This document shows, in pieces, positions 1 through 7,300 of a stretch of DNA of 18,364 nucleotides; position 1 is the first letter of the stretch; every line of letters starts with the position of its first letter. The notes under the pieces are model-generated. The model was given only the letters and a program-made list of their open reading frames with translations, was not told where the DNA came from and did not search any database. The position numbers and the translations under genes were made by a program. Location of the stretch: the NCBI GenBank assembly GCA_002484335.1, contig DLJQ01000006.1:116833-135196 (forward strand). Reading direction: 5' to 3'. Source of the stretch: Flavobacteriales bacterium UBA7612 (GTDB lineage: Bacteria; Bacteroidota; Bacteroidia; Flavobacteriales; Weeksellaceae).

Positions 1-29
1 CCCCTTTTTTTACACTATAGATTTTCTAG

Positions 30-857
30 TTATTCGTGAATAACAAATAAGGGAACTATATTTTTAGAAAGAACTTTTTTAGTAAAACTTGGAGAAAATA
101 TTTTCTCAAAAAAAGTTTTATTTCTGCTTACAACGGTTAATAAGTCAATTTTTTCTTCTTTTATAAATTCTAAAACACCATCTATATAATCTTCAGCAGA
201 ATAAATAGAAAAATCAATAGGATCATCTTTATAATAATCTTTCCAATGATTTAAAGTTGAGACGTCATAGGTTTCGTCTTTTGATATATTTAAACAGTGT
301 AATTTTGCCTTATATCTGAATGCAACATCTACTAAATAATCTAACGCTCTACGGTCTTTTTCTTCAAAAACAGTAGTAAAACCAATATTTTTAATTCCTT
401 TATATTTATAACCGTTAGGAACACTCAAAACAGGAATTTTCAAATTTTTTATAGCATTCATGGTATTAGAACCAAAAAGAAATTTATCAATCCCAGAATT
501 TCCTGTAGTTCCCATTACAACGAAATCTACTTTTTCTTCTTCAATAAAAGTTGGTAAAACAAATGATATCATTCCTTCTTTGATGAAAAATTTAATATTA
601 ACATTTTCAAAACCATTATCTTCAGCTATTTTTCTAAGAAAAGGAATGTGATCTTTTAGATTTTCAAAATTACCAAGTTCTATAGTGTCATATACATTTT
701 CTAAAACAACAGCATCTATACCACCATTTACCATCGGATATTGGAATGCATGCAGAACATATAATTCTGCATTTTGATTTTCTGCTAAATTTAAAGCATA
801 TAAGAAAGCATTATTCGCAGTTTCAGAAAAGTCTGTCGGAAATAATATTTTTTTCAT
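30..857 (-). CDS. Universal stress protein, tandem UspA domains
   Basis: A 275-residue protein made of two UspA (adenine-nucleotide-binding alpha/beta) domains, about residues 1-147 and 155-275, with no signal peptide or membrane segment, so cytoplasmic. The first domain starts with the typical KILFPTDFSE strand and carries a complete nucleotide-binding motif of the form G-x2-G-x9-G-S (GTTGNSGIDKFLFGS). The second domain has only a degenerate version (SRNKTFFEKIFS), so probably one half binds ATP. Members of the family help cells survive stress and growth arrest, but the molecular target of this one cannot be read from sequence. The gene stands alone and is divergent from the thioesterase gene at 1007. 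The start at 857 is the only Met that gives a whole first domain. I found no TAnnTTTG element for it in the 149-base divergent spacer. Confidence 0.92.
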   Translation of the reverse strand: MKKILFPTDFSETANNAFLYALNLAENQNAELYVLHAFQYPMVNGGIDAVVLENVYDTIELGNFENLKDHIPFLRKIAEDNGFENVNIKFFIKEGMISFVLPTFIEEEKVDFVVMGTTGNSGIDKFLFGSNTMNAIKNLKIPVLSVPNGYKYKGIKNIGFTTVFEEKDRRALDYLVDVAFRYKAKLHCLNISKDETYDVSTLNHWKDYYKDDPIDFSIYSAEDYIDGVLEFIKEEKIDLLTVVSRNKTFFEKIFSPSFTKKVLSKNIVPLFVIHE

Positions 858-982
858 AAAATTTTTTTATAGTTCTCTTATAAAGATAAGAAATATATCA
901 TTTCAGATAAAAAATATTTTATTTTTTAGAACTGATTTTTAGCACTTTGATAGTTTATATTTATCTTGTTAATTCTTATTAG

Positions 983-990
983 TAAATTTG
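983..990 (+). promoter_or_regulatory. Bacteroidota -7 promoter element for the thioesterase-thiL unit
   Basis: TAAATTTG is a full match to TAnnTTTG and lies 16 bases before the ATG at 1007, implying a very short leader. A TTG at 966-968 is only 14 bases upstream instead of about 19, so the -33 element is weak or absent. Confidence 0.5.
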
Positions 991-1006
991 TGAAATATAT
1001 CATTAT

Positions 1007-1510
1007 ATGGAGAATATTTATTTTCAAAAAACAATTGTTCGTTGGTCGGATTTAGATGCTAATAGACATCTTGCAAACGCGTCTTATATGAATTTTACGA
1101 GTTTTGCTAGAATTGCATTTTTACGAGATTATAATGTCTCGATGAAAGATTTAGGTAGTTATGGAATTGGTCCAGCTATTTTGCACGAGCAATTTTCTTT
1201 TTTTAAAGAAGCGATGGAAGGTGAAGAAATTTATATTTCTGTAGAAATTGCAGGAATGTCTGATGATGGAATGATTTATCAATTTATTCATGATATATAT
1301 AATAAAGAAGGTATTCATCTTTGTCATTCAGAGCTTGTGGGGGTATGGTTTTCAATGAAAGAAAGAAAAATGTTAGCTCCACCAAAAGAGATGTTAGATA
1401 ATATTAAAAAATCTTTCCAAAATAAAACAATAAAAAGAATGTCAAAACAAGATATAAAGAATTTACCTTTTCGATCTGTTAATGTAAATCCTTTAAATTT
1501 TAATCAATAA
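1007..1510 (+). CDS. Acyl-CoA thioesterase, hot-dog (4HBT) fold
   Basis: A 167-residue single-domain protein of the 4-hydroxybenzoyl-CoA thioesterase/YbgC-like group, which hydrolyses acyl-CoA thioesters in the cytoplasm. The signature lies near the N-terminus: a D-x-D-x-N-x-H-x-N-x-x-Y pattern at about residues 15-27 (WSDLDANRHLANASY), with the second Asp (about D17) at the usual catalytic position. The rest of the fold follows, including the FSFFKEAMEGEEIYISVEIAGMS strand region. The substrate cannot be judged. It ends 9 bases before thiL and is probably co-transcribed with it, although there is no obvious metabolic link. Length is normal for the family. Confidence 0.85.
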   Translation: MENIYFQKTIVRWSDLDANRHLANASYMNFTSFARIAFLRDYNVSMKDLGSYGIGPAILHEQFSFFKEAMEGEEIYISVEIAGMSDDGMIYQFIHDIYNKEGIHLCHSELVGVWFSMKERKMLAPPKEMLDNIKKSFQNKTIKRMSKQDIKNLPFRSVNVNPLNFNQ

Positions 1511-1519
1511 AATAAATAG

Positions 1520-2581
1520 ATGTTAGAAGATAAAAATGTTTCAAAAACAAGTTTAGCAGAAATAGGAGAATTTGGTTTAATAAATCAAATCAAAGAAGGA
1601 TTTCCTATAAAATTAGAAAGTTCTATAAAAGGAATTGGAGATGATGCTGCTGTTATTGATTATAAAAAAGAGAGAACAGTAATCTCTACAGATTTGCTTG
1701 TAGAAGGTGTAAATTTTAGTTGGTCTTACATGCCATTAAGACATTTAGGATACAAAGCTGTTGTAACTGCAATAAGTGATATTTTAGCAATGAATGCTAT
1801 TCCAAAACAATTACTTGTTTCTATTGCGCTATCTAATCGTTTTACTATAGAAGCTGTTGATGAAATATACAATGGTATGAAGTATGCTTGCGATAAATAC
1901 AATATTGATATTGTCGGAGGTGATACAACTTCTTCTGTAAGTGGTTTAGTGATTAGTGTTACAGCAGTTGGATCTGCACCAGAAAAAAATATTACATACA
2001 GAAATGGAGCACAAGAAAATGATTTAATTGTCTTATCTGGTGATTTAGGAGCATCTTTTCTTGGATTACAAGTTTTAGAGAGAGAGGCTCAAGTAAGTAA
2101 AGTAAATCCTAATAATCAACCAGATTTCGAACAATATTCTTATTTAATAGAGCGTCAATTAAAACCAGAGGCTCGTTTAGATATAATAAACTTATTAAAA
2201 GAATTAAAAGTTCAACCTACATCTATGATTGATATTTCTGATGGATTATCATCAGAAATTATTCATTTATCTAAAGAAAGTGGACATGGATTTAATATTT
2301 ATGAAGAAAAAATTCCTCTAGATTCTACTGTTATTAAAGGTGCAGAAGAATTTAAAATAAATCCAATCACATGTGCATTAAGTGGTGGTGAGGATTATGA
2401 ATTGCTATTTACAATTAATCAAAACGATTTCGATAAAATAAAAGGAAATCCTAATCTTACTGTTATTGGTCATGTAACAGGTAAAAATGAAGAAAATTAC
2501 TTAATAACAACAGGAAGTGAGCAAATGGTTCCTCTTACAGCACAAGGATGGGGAGTTGAAAAAGAAGAGGAGGAAAATTAA
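1520..2581 (+). CDS. thiL: Thiamine-monophosphate kinase
   Basis: ThiL phosphorylates thiamine monophosphate with ATP to give thiamine diphosphate, the last step of cofactor synthesis, in the cytoplasm. The 353 residues show the PurM/AIR-synthase-like ATP-binding fold and its landmarks in order: GIGDDAAV at 38-45, STDLLVEGVNF at 56-66, ISDILAMNA at 85-93 and GGDTTSS at 133-139. Near the C-terminus are DISDGLSSE and SGGEDYELLF. The acidic residues in the first and fourth motifs are the expected Mg-nucleotide ligands. Length is normal. The short Glu-rich tail (EKEEEEN) is not part of the fold. It follows the thioesterase gene by 9 bases and is closed by the terminator at 2604-2633. No other thiamine gene is in the window. 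Confidence 0.96.
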   Translation: MLEDKNVSKTSLAEIGEFGLINQIKEGFPIKLESSIKGIGDDAAVIDYKKERTVISTDLLVEGVNFSWSYMPLRHLGYKAVVTAISDILAMNAIPKQLLVSIALSNRFTIEAVDEIYNGMKYACDKYNIDIVGGDTTSSVSGLVISVTAVGSAPEKNITYRNGAQENDLIVLSGDLGASFLGLQVLEREAQVSKVNPNNQPDFEQYSYLIERQLKPEARLDIINLLKELKVQPTSMIDISDGLSSEIIHLSKESGHGFNIYEEKIPLDSTVIKGAEEFKINPITCALSGGEDYELLFTINQNDFDKIKGNPNLTVIGHVTGKNEENYLITTGSEQMVPLTAQGWGVEKEEEEN

Positions 2582-2603
2582 TTCCTACCATATTATAAAT
2601 ATC

Positions 2604-2633
2604 AAAAGCATTCAAGAAATTGGATGCTTTTTT
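2604..2633 (+). terminator. Rho-independent terminator after thiL
   Basis: Arms AAAAGCATTCAA (2604-2615) and TTGGATGCTTTT (2620-2631) pair over 12 positions with one T-G wobble, around a GAAA tetraloop, and run into further Ts. Confidence 0.85.
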
Positions 2634-2675
2634 ATTTGAAGCAATTTGATTTTTAATATTAAATTTATAGATAAA

Positions 2676-2703
2676 AAAAGCTCATCTAAATAGATGAGCT
2701 TTT
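2676..2703 (-). terminator. Terminator after rplU-rpmA, probably bidirectional
   Basis: Perfect 12-bp arms, AAAAGCTCATCT (2676-2687) and AGATGAGCTTTT (2692-2703), with a 4-base loop. A-rich and T-rich flanks on either side suit both directions. A small AGCG/CGCT hairpin with a TTTT loop (2712-2723) lies between it and the rpmA stop. Confidence 0.85.
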
Positions 2704-2734
2704 ATATTTTTAGCGTTTTCGCTGTTGATATCAA

Positions 2735-2992
2735 TTAAGATAATGGTTCAACAGAAACGTAAGATCTATCGTTACGTTTTTTTGTGAAAACTACTTTTCC
2801 GTCAACTAATGCGAATAATGTGTGATCTTTACCAATCCCTACATTATCACCAGGATGATGTTGAGTACCTCTTTGACGAACAATAATGTTACCAGCGATT
2901 GCTGCTTGTCCACCAAAAATTTTAACACCTAAACGTTTCGAATGTGATTCACGACCATTTTTCGAACTTCCGACCCCTTTCTTATGTGCCAT
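2735..2992 (-). CDS. rpmA: 50S ribosomal protein L27
   Basis: L27 sits at the peptidyl transferase centre of the large ribosomal subunit, where its flexible N-terminal tail contacts tRNA. The 85-residue sequence is typical: MAHKKGVGSSKNGRESHSKRLGVK at the N-terminus, then the GGQ-like stretch FGGQAAIAGNIIVRQRG and the TQHHPGDNVGIGKDHTLFA core. The N-terminus begins directly with the basic tail and has none of the cleavable extension known from Firmicutes. It is the second gene of the rplU-rpmA pair, 43 bases after rplU, and ends at the terminator 2676-2703. Confidence 0.98.
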   Translation of the reverse strand: MAHKKGVGSSKNGRESHSKRLGVKIFGGQAAIAGNIIVRQRGTQHHPGDNVGIGKDHTLFALVDGKVVFTKKRNDRSYVSVEPLS

Positions 2993-3035
2993 TTCGTTTT
3001 GTTTTTACGAGTTAATAATTAATTAAAGTCCAATC

Positions 3036-3341
3036 TTATCCGATTGAAACTACTTCAATTTTAGTGAATTGTTGACGGTGACCGTTAGACTTTTGGTAAC
3101 CTTTTCTTCTTTTTTTCTTGAAAACGATTACTTTGTCTCCTTTCACGTGTTCAACGATTTTAGCTACTACGGTAACTCCGTCTATAACTGGGGCGCCGAC
3201 AGTGATTGCTCCGTTATCTGTTAATAAAACACGATCGAATTTTACTTCTTCTCCTGCTTCACCAGCTAAACGGTTTACAAACAATTGTTGGTCTTTTTCA
3301 ACTTTGTACTGAAGCCCTGCTATCTCTACAATTGCGTACAT
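3036..3341 (-). CDS. rplU: 50S ribosomal protein L21
   Basis: L21 is a 23S rRNA-binding protein of the large ribosomal subunit. The 101 residues show the standard order: the MYAIVEIAGLQYKVEKDQ start, a beta-barrel middle and the basic C-terminal part with FKKKRRKGYQKSNGHRQQFTKI, the rRNA-binding signature. Length is normal. It is the first gene of the rplU-rpmA operon and is divergent from feoA, with 171 bases between the two starts. That spacer carries a -7 element for each direction. Confidence 0.98.
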   Translation of the reverse strand: MYAIVEIAGLQYKVEKDQQLFVNRLAGEAGEEVKFDRVLLTDNGAITVGAPVIDGVTVVAKIVEHVKGDKVIVFKKKRRKGYQKSNGHRQQFTKIEVVSIG

Positions 3342-3371
3342 AAATTAATGTTTATAAATGAAAATTGAGTG

Positions 3372-3379
3372 CAAATATA
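3372..3379 (-). promoter_or_regulatory. Bacteroidota -7 promoter element for rplU-rpmA
   Basis: Read on the minus strand the site is TATATTTG, a full TAnnTTTG match, 30 bases before the rplU start codon. No -33 TTG at the usual 17-23 base spacing is visible. Confidence 0.55.
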
Positions 3380-3434
3380 ATATTATTTTTTCAATTATAA
3401 GTGAATTAATTGAAATTTAAGTAGAAACAAAAAA

Positions 3435-3453
3435 AATTATGATAATTCTTCTA
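3435..3453. promoter_or_regulatory. Fur-box-like site upstream of feoA
   Basis: AATTATGATAATTCTTCTA matches the classical 19-base Fur consensus GATAATGATAATCATTATC at 13 of 19 positions, and includes one perfect GATAAT. Its first 13 bases are an odd-centre palindrome (AATTAT-G-ATAATT). It ends just before the feo -33 element. AT-rich sequence gives chance matches, so this is suggestive only. Confidence 0.35.
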
Positions 3454-3483
3454 TTTGGATTAATTAAAAATTGGATATATTTG
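3454..3483 (+). promoter_or_regulatory. feoA-feoB promoter, -33 and -7 elements
   Basis: TTTG (3454-3457), an 18-base spacer and TATATTTG (3476-3483) fit the Bacteroidota housekeeping promoter (TTTG, about 19 bases, TAnnTTTG). This is the best promoter match in the window. The start codon follows 29 bases downstream. Confidence 0.75.
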
Positions 3484-3505
3484 CAAGTAAAGACAATTAA
3501 TCCAA
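3455..3505. repeat. 11-bp inverted repeat spanning the feo promoter
   Basis: TTGGATTAATT (3455-3465) and AATTAATCCAA (3495-3505) are exact reverse complements, 29 bases apart. The left arm overlaps the -33 element and the right arm lies in the early transcribed region, with the -7 box between them. A third half-site TTGGAT lies at 3471-3476, 16 bases after the first. It could be an operator. Confidence 0.6.
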
Positions 3506-3512
3506 TTGAAAA

Positions 3513-3761
3513 ATGGAAAAGTTAGTTAAAGAGTTTTCTCTAAAAGATTTGAAAATAGGAGATTTAGCAGAAATTATTGGTTATAAAACTGATGATATAC
3601 CTACTAAATTGTACGAAATGGGATTTATACCTGGAACTAAATTACAAATAAAAAATAAAGCTCCTTTTGGTGGTCCAATTTGTATTAGTATTACATCAAA
3701 TAAAACAGTCATGGCGCTTCGCAGAACAGAAGCTGATAATATATTGATTAATAAAAAATAA
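3513..3761 (+). CDS. feoA: Ferrous iron transport protein A
   Basis: FeoA is a small cytoplasmic SH3-like protein needed for Fe(II) uptake through FeoB, probably by contacting it. The 82 residues carry the family pattern: FSLKDLKIGDLAEIIGY, then LYEMGFIPGTKLQIKNKAPFGGPICISI and the closing ALRRTEADNILI, typical of stand-alone FeoA. Length is normal. The gene heads the feo operon, and its TAA shares one base with the feoB ATG (TAATG), so the two are very likely translationally coupled. Upstream are a good Bacteroidota promoter, an inverted repeat across it and a Fur-like site, so iron control is likely but not shown. Confidence 0.95.
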   Translation: MEKLVKEFSLKDLKIGDLAEIIGYKTDDIPTKLYEMGFIPGTKLQIKNKAPFGGPICISITSNKTVMALRRTEADNILINKK

Positions 3762-5860
3762 TGAATCATTACAAAATTGCCTTAGTTGGTAATCCAAACG
3801 TAGGTAAAACTTCTCTTTTTAATAAGCTTACAAATCTTAGACAAAAAGTTGGTAATTATCCTGGTGTTACAGTAGAAAAACGCGAAGGAAATGTAGAACG
3901 TAATGGAAATAAATTTTCTATTATAGATTTACCAGGAACTTACAGTATATATCCTAGTTCATTGGATGAGGAGGTTGTTTTTAAAATTTTAGGAGATAAA
4001 TCAAATAAATTATATCCTGATTTAACAGTTGTTGTAGGTGAACCTTCAAATTTAAAGAGATCAATTTCTTTATACCTTCAAGTTAGAGAATTAGGAGTTC
4101 CTTCAATTTTTGTCATTAATATGAAAGACGAGATTGAAAGTAAAGGATTAATAATAAATCTAGAAGAACTTGAGAGGTTTTTACATACAAAAATATATCT
4201 AACAAACGCTAGAACAAGCGAAGGATTAGACGAATTAGTAGATGCATTGGTAAAGACTACTAAAGACTATCATACAAAATTTGAAATTCCTCAGGAGTAT
4301 ATATCAACTATTGATAAAATTAAAGAAGATTTTAATATTAGTTCAGATTATATTGCGTGGCAATATCTTTCTCAAAAATATATTCCCTTTTTAAGTGAAG
4401 AAGATCAAGAAAAGTTAGATAGAGTAAAAAATGAACTAAAGATAATACCTAAGCGACTTCAAGTAAAAGAAACTTTAGATAGAAATAAAATTCTTGATAA
4501 AGAATTGGAAAAGGTTGTTAGTTACGAATTTAAAGGGAAAGAAACATTAACAGATAAAATAGATAAAACTTTAATTCATCCTATTTTTGGGTATGTTATT
4601 TTTTTAGGGATATTATTATTGATTTTTCAAGCTGTTTATGCTTGGTCTGCACCTTTAATGGGAATGGTAGAAGATTTATTTGGATGGATAGACGAAGAAG
4701 CTATTAGTATTATTCCACCTGGACCAATAAATGATATTGTAGGAGGTGCTATAGTACCTGGTATAGAGGGGATTGCTGTGTTTGTACCACAAATAGCTAT
4801 TTTATTCTTATTTATTTCCATTATGGAAGAAACTGGATATATGAGTCGAGTTGTTTACTTGATGGATAGATGGTTGAAACCATTTGGATTAAGTGGGAAA
4901 AGTGTTGTTCCTCTGATTTCAGGTGTTGCATGTGCTGTTCCTGCAATTATGTCTGCTAGAAATATTGAAAATTATAAAGAAAGGTTACTTACAATTTTAG
5001 TAACTCCTTTTATGACTTGCTCAGCACGCTTGCCAATTTATATTGTTCTAATTTCATTGGTTATACCAGATAAAACAATTTTAGGGTTGAGTTATCAAGC
5101 GTTAGCATTATTTGTAATGTATTTGTTGGGAGTTTTAGGAGCTTTAGGAAGTGCAATAGTTTTAAATTTAATTATAAAATCTAAACATAAAAGTTTTTTA
5201 ATCTTAGAAATGCCTACATATAAACTTCCAGATTGGAAGAATGTTTTCCTAAATGTTTGGGAAAAAACGTTAGGTTTTCTAATTGATGCTGGTAAAATAA
5301 TTTTTGCAATTTCTATTATTCTTTGGGTTTTAGGTTCTTTTGGACCAGGAGAAAAATTTAAAAATGCAGAAGAAATTGTAACTGCTCATCATCCAAAAAT
5401 GAATGAAGAAGATTTAGAAAATGAAATTGCTTCATATAAATTAGAAAACTCTTATTTAGGAAATTTAGGAATGATTATTGAACCAATTGTTGAACCAATG
5501 GGATACGATTGGAAGATGGGAATTGGATTAATTTCCTCTTTTGCAGCTCGAGAAGTTTTTGTAGGTACAATGTCAACTGTTTATAGTTTAGGAGAAGTTG
5601 ATGTTGAAGATAATAAAGAGAAAGATCGTTTACTTCAGCGTATGCAATCAGAGGTTAATCAAAATACAGGGCAACCAGCATATAATTTAGCTACTGGAGT
5701 TTCATTACTATTGTTTTATGCTTTTGCAATGCAATGTATGAGTACTATTGCAATTGTAAAAAAAGAAACAAACTCTTGGAAATGGACTTTAATACAAACA
5801 GGATTTATGACTGGTTTGGCATATTTAGTTGCATTTATTGCATATCACATTTTAAAATAA
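3761..5860 (+). CDS. feoB: Ferrous iron transporter B
   Basis: FeoB is the inner-membrane Fe(II) permease with a cytoplasmic G-protein domain. The 699 residues show G1 GNPNVGKTS (10-18), G3 DLPG (56-59), G4 NMKD (120-123) and a G5-like NARTSEG near 147-153. A helical GDI-type region follows (about 170-260), then the membrane part from about residue 272. The two conserved pore cysteines are present: C389 in GVACAVPAIMSAR and C418 in TPFMTCSARLP. An AAREVFVGTMSTVYSLGE segment lies near the end. Just before G4 the usual V-D-A-S/T-N-L stretch reads VGEPSNL, a mild departure near residues 92-98. Length is normal. It overlaps feoA by one base and is followed 4 bases later by a small Cys-rich gene. 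Confidence 0.98.
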   Translation: MNHYKIALVGNPNVGKTSLFNKLTNLRQKVGNYPGVTVEKREGNVERNGNKFSIIDLPGTYSIYPSSLDEEVVFKILGDKSNKLYPDLTVVVGEPSNLKRSISLYLQVRELGVPSIFVINMKDEIESKGLIINLEELERFLHTKIYLTNARTSEGLDELVDALVKTTKDYHTKFEIPQEYISTIDKIKEDFNISSDYIAWQYLSQKYIPFLSEEDQEKLDRVKNELKIIPKRLQVKETLDRNKILDKELEKVVSYEFKGKETLTDKIDKTLIHPIFGYVIFLGILLLIFQAVYAWSAPLMGMVEDLFGWIDEEAISIIPPGPINDIVGGAIVPGIEGIAVFVPQIAILFLFISIMEETGYMSRVVYLMDRWLKPFGLSGKSVVPLISGVACAVPAIMSARNIENYKERLLTILVTPFMTCSARLPIYIVLISLVIPDKTILGLSYQALALFVMYLLGVLGALGSAIVLNLIIKSKHKSFLILEMPTYKLPDWKNVFLNVWEKTLGFLIDAGKIIFAISIILWVLGSFGPGEKFKNAEEIVTAHHPKMNEEDLENEIASYKLENSYLGNLGMIIEPIVEPMGYDWKMGIGLISSFAAREVFVGTMSTVYSLGEVDVEDNKEKDRLLQRMQSEVNQNTGQPAYNLATGVSLLLFYAFAMQCMSTIAIVKKETNSWKWTLIQTGFMTGLAYLVAFIAYHILK

Positions 5861-5864
5861 AATT

Positions 5865-6014
5865 ATGGATAATGTTTGGGTACAATATGCATTCATTGCT
5901 TTTCTATTCGGATTTGCAGTTTGGTATGTTGTTAAGATGGTTAAAAAATCATTCAGTTCAGGTAGTAACGGAGGTTGTTCAAAAGGTTGTGGATGTTCTA
6001 CTGATAAAAAATAA
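5865..6014 (+). CDS. FeoB-associated Cys-rich small membrane protein
   Basis: A 49-codon gene starting 4 bases after feoB. The protein starts MDNVWVQYAFIAFLFGFAVW, has one membrane helix (about residues 8-24), a short basic segment (KMVKKS), then a Gly/Ser-rich C-terminus with three cysteines (C38, C42, C44 in GGCSKGCGCSTDKK). This matches the small proteins often found after feoB (FeoB-associated Cys-rich family), whose role is unsettled. Metal binding or chaperoning at the FeoB pore is a common guess. Its start directly after feoB and the terminator right behind it support a real gene. A longer reading frame in another phase (5734-6042) overlaps it and the feoB end and is not credible. Confidence 0.85.
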   Translation: MDNVWVQYAFIAFLFGFAVWYVVKMVKKSFSSGSNGGCSKGCGCSTDKK

Positions 6015-6020
6015 TAGTAT

Positions 6021-6050
6021 AAAAGGCTTAAGTTTTACTTAAGCCTTTTT
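6021..6050. terminator. Bidirectional terminator between feo operon and aminotransferase
   Basis: Perfect 12-bp arms AAAAGGCTTAAG (6021-6032) and CTTAAGCCTTTT (6038-6049) around a 5-base loop. It lies between convergent genes, 6 bases after one stop and 3 bases before the other, so it probably serves both strands. Confidence 0.9.
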
Positions 6051-6053
6051 AAT

Positions 6054-7193
6054 TTATAATTTAGTTAGATTTTCAATTGCTTTTATTAAAGTTTCGTCTT
6101 TTTTAGCGAAGCAAAATCGAACAACTTTATAATCAGTTTTATCTTTGTAAAAGGCAGAAACAGGAATTGTAGCTACTTTATATTGTTCTGTTAATAATTT
6201 TGCAAATTCATTATCTGGTAAATTACTTATATTAGAGTAATTCGCATTTATAAAATAAGTTCCTTCACATGGTAAAAGGTTGAATTTAGTTGAAGAAAGA
6301 TTATCTACAAATAAATCTCTTTTATGTTGGAAAAAATTACTTAAATGTAAATAATTTTCAGGATTTTCTAAATAATCTGCAATTGCATACTGAGAAGGCG
6401 TATGTGTTGAAAATGTATTGAATTGGTGACATTTTCTAAATTCTTTCATTAATTCTTTTTCAGCTAAAATATAACCAATTTTCCATCCTGTTATATGGAA
6501 TAATTTCCCAAAAGATCCTACAACAAAAACTTTATCTTTAATTGTTGTTAATTGAGTAAAACTTTGATGTTTTTTATTATCGAAAGTTATATGTTCATAT
6601 ACTTCATCAGCTAATAAATAACAATTATTGGCCTTTATTAGTTTTTCAAAAGATTTGAGATCATTTTCTGTTAAAACTCTTCCTGTTGGATTATTAGGAT
6701 TATTAACAATAATAAGTTTTGTTTTTGATGTAATTTTTTGTTTCAATTCATCAAAATCTATTTTATAATCAGGATATTTTAGTTCAATAGGAACTATTTT
6801 TCCACCAAATAATTCTACAGTTGGTTGATATAAATCGTATGCAGGTTCAAAAATAATTACTTCATCATTTGGATGAATTAAAGTAGAAATCACATTAAAA
6901 ATAGCTTGACTAGCTCCACTTGTTATATTAATTTCATCTAGATAATTATAGTCACAAGAATATAGATTATTGTATTTTTCTGCTAATAATTCACGTAATT
7001 TTTCAATTCCAAACATTGGAGCATATTGGTTATAATGATTAGAAGCATAATAATTTAATTGATTAATTAATTTTGAATCGGCATCAAAATCAGGAAATCC
7101 TTGAGCTAAATTAATCGCATTACTTTCTATAGCTAACTTGCTCATTACAGTAAAAATAGTTGTTGAAACGTCTGGTAATTTAGATTTTATCAT
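6054..7193 (-). CDS. PLP-dependent aminotransferase, YbdL/methionine aminotransferase-like
   Basis: A 379-residue fold-type I class I/II aminotransferase, cytoplasmic. Visible landmarks are INLAQGFPDFD near residue 28, NNPNNPTGR at 164-172, DEVYE at 196-200 (the Asp binds the pyridine nitrogen of PLP), the Schiff-base lysine K230 in GSFGKLFHITGWKIGY, and a C-terminal arginine in VVRFCFAKKDE that should bind the substrate carboxylate. The S-F-G-K-x-x-H-x-T-G-W-K-x-G-Y signature is that of the YbdL/kynurenine aminotransferase-like group, in which methionine is a preferred donor. The real substrate is inferred, not shown. It is a single gene, convergent with the feo operon and divergent from parE with 107 bases between. 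I found no clear TAnnTTTG on its strand. Confidence 0.9.
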   Translation of the reverse strand: MIKSKLPDVSTTIFTVMSKLAIESNAINLAQGFPDFDADSKLINQLNYYASNHYNQYAPMFGIEKLRELLAEKYNNLYSCDYNYLDEINITSGASQAIFNVISTLIHPNDEVIIFEPAYDLYQPTVELFGGKIVPIELKYPDYKIDFDELKQKITSKTKLIIVNNPNNPTGRVLTENDLKSFEKLIKANNCYLLADEVYEHITFDNKKHQSFTQLTTIKDKVFVVGSFGKLFHITGWKIGYILAEKELMKEFRKCHQFNTFSTHTPSQYAIADYLENPENYLHLSNFFQHKRDLFVDNLSSTKFNLLPCEGTYFINANYSNISNLPDNEFAKLLTEQYKVATIPVSAFYKDKTDYKVVRFCFAKKDETLIKAIENLTKL

Positions 7194-7263
7194 GTTGTTA
7201 AAGTAGATTGATTTTCCTCAAAATCAAAATAGTATACCATAAAAATATTCTAAAAAAAAGTGT

Positions 7264-7271
7264 TATTTTTG
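7264..7271 (+). promoter_or_regulatory. Bacteroidota -7 promoter element for the parE operon
   Basis: TATTTTTG is a full TAnnTTTG match located 29 bases before the parE ATG. No TTG at the expected -33 spacing is visible. Confidence 0.5.
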
Positions 7272-7300
7272 TAAAACTCGATTAAAATTCATATCTCACA

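Noticed and set aside
1..29. Possible end of another gene or terminator at the window edge
   Set aside because: Only 29 bases with a T run are present. No reading frame or hairpin can be supported.
4636..4821. Reverse-strand open frame inside feoB
   Set aside because: It lies opposite a strongly conserved membrane segment of FeoB. No start context or family resemblance was seen, so it is an antisense shadow.
5734..6042. A 102-codon open frame overlapping the end of feoB and the region after it
   Set aside because: It runs through feoB in another phase, has an implausible composition, and conflicts with the well-supported 49-residue Cys-rich gene at 5865-6014.
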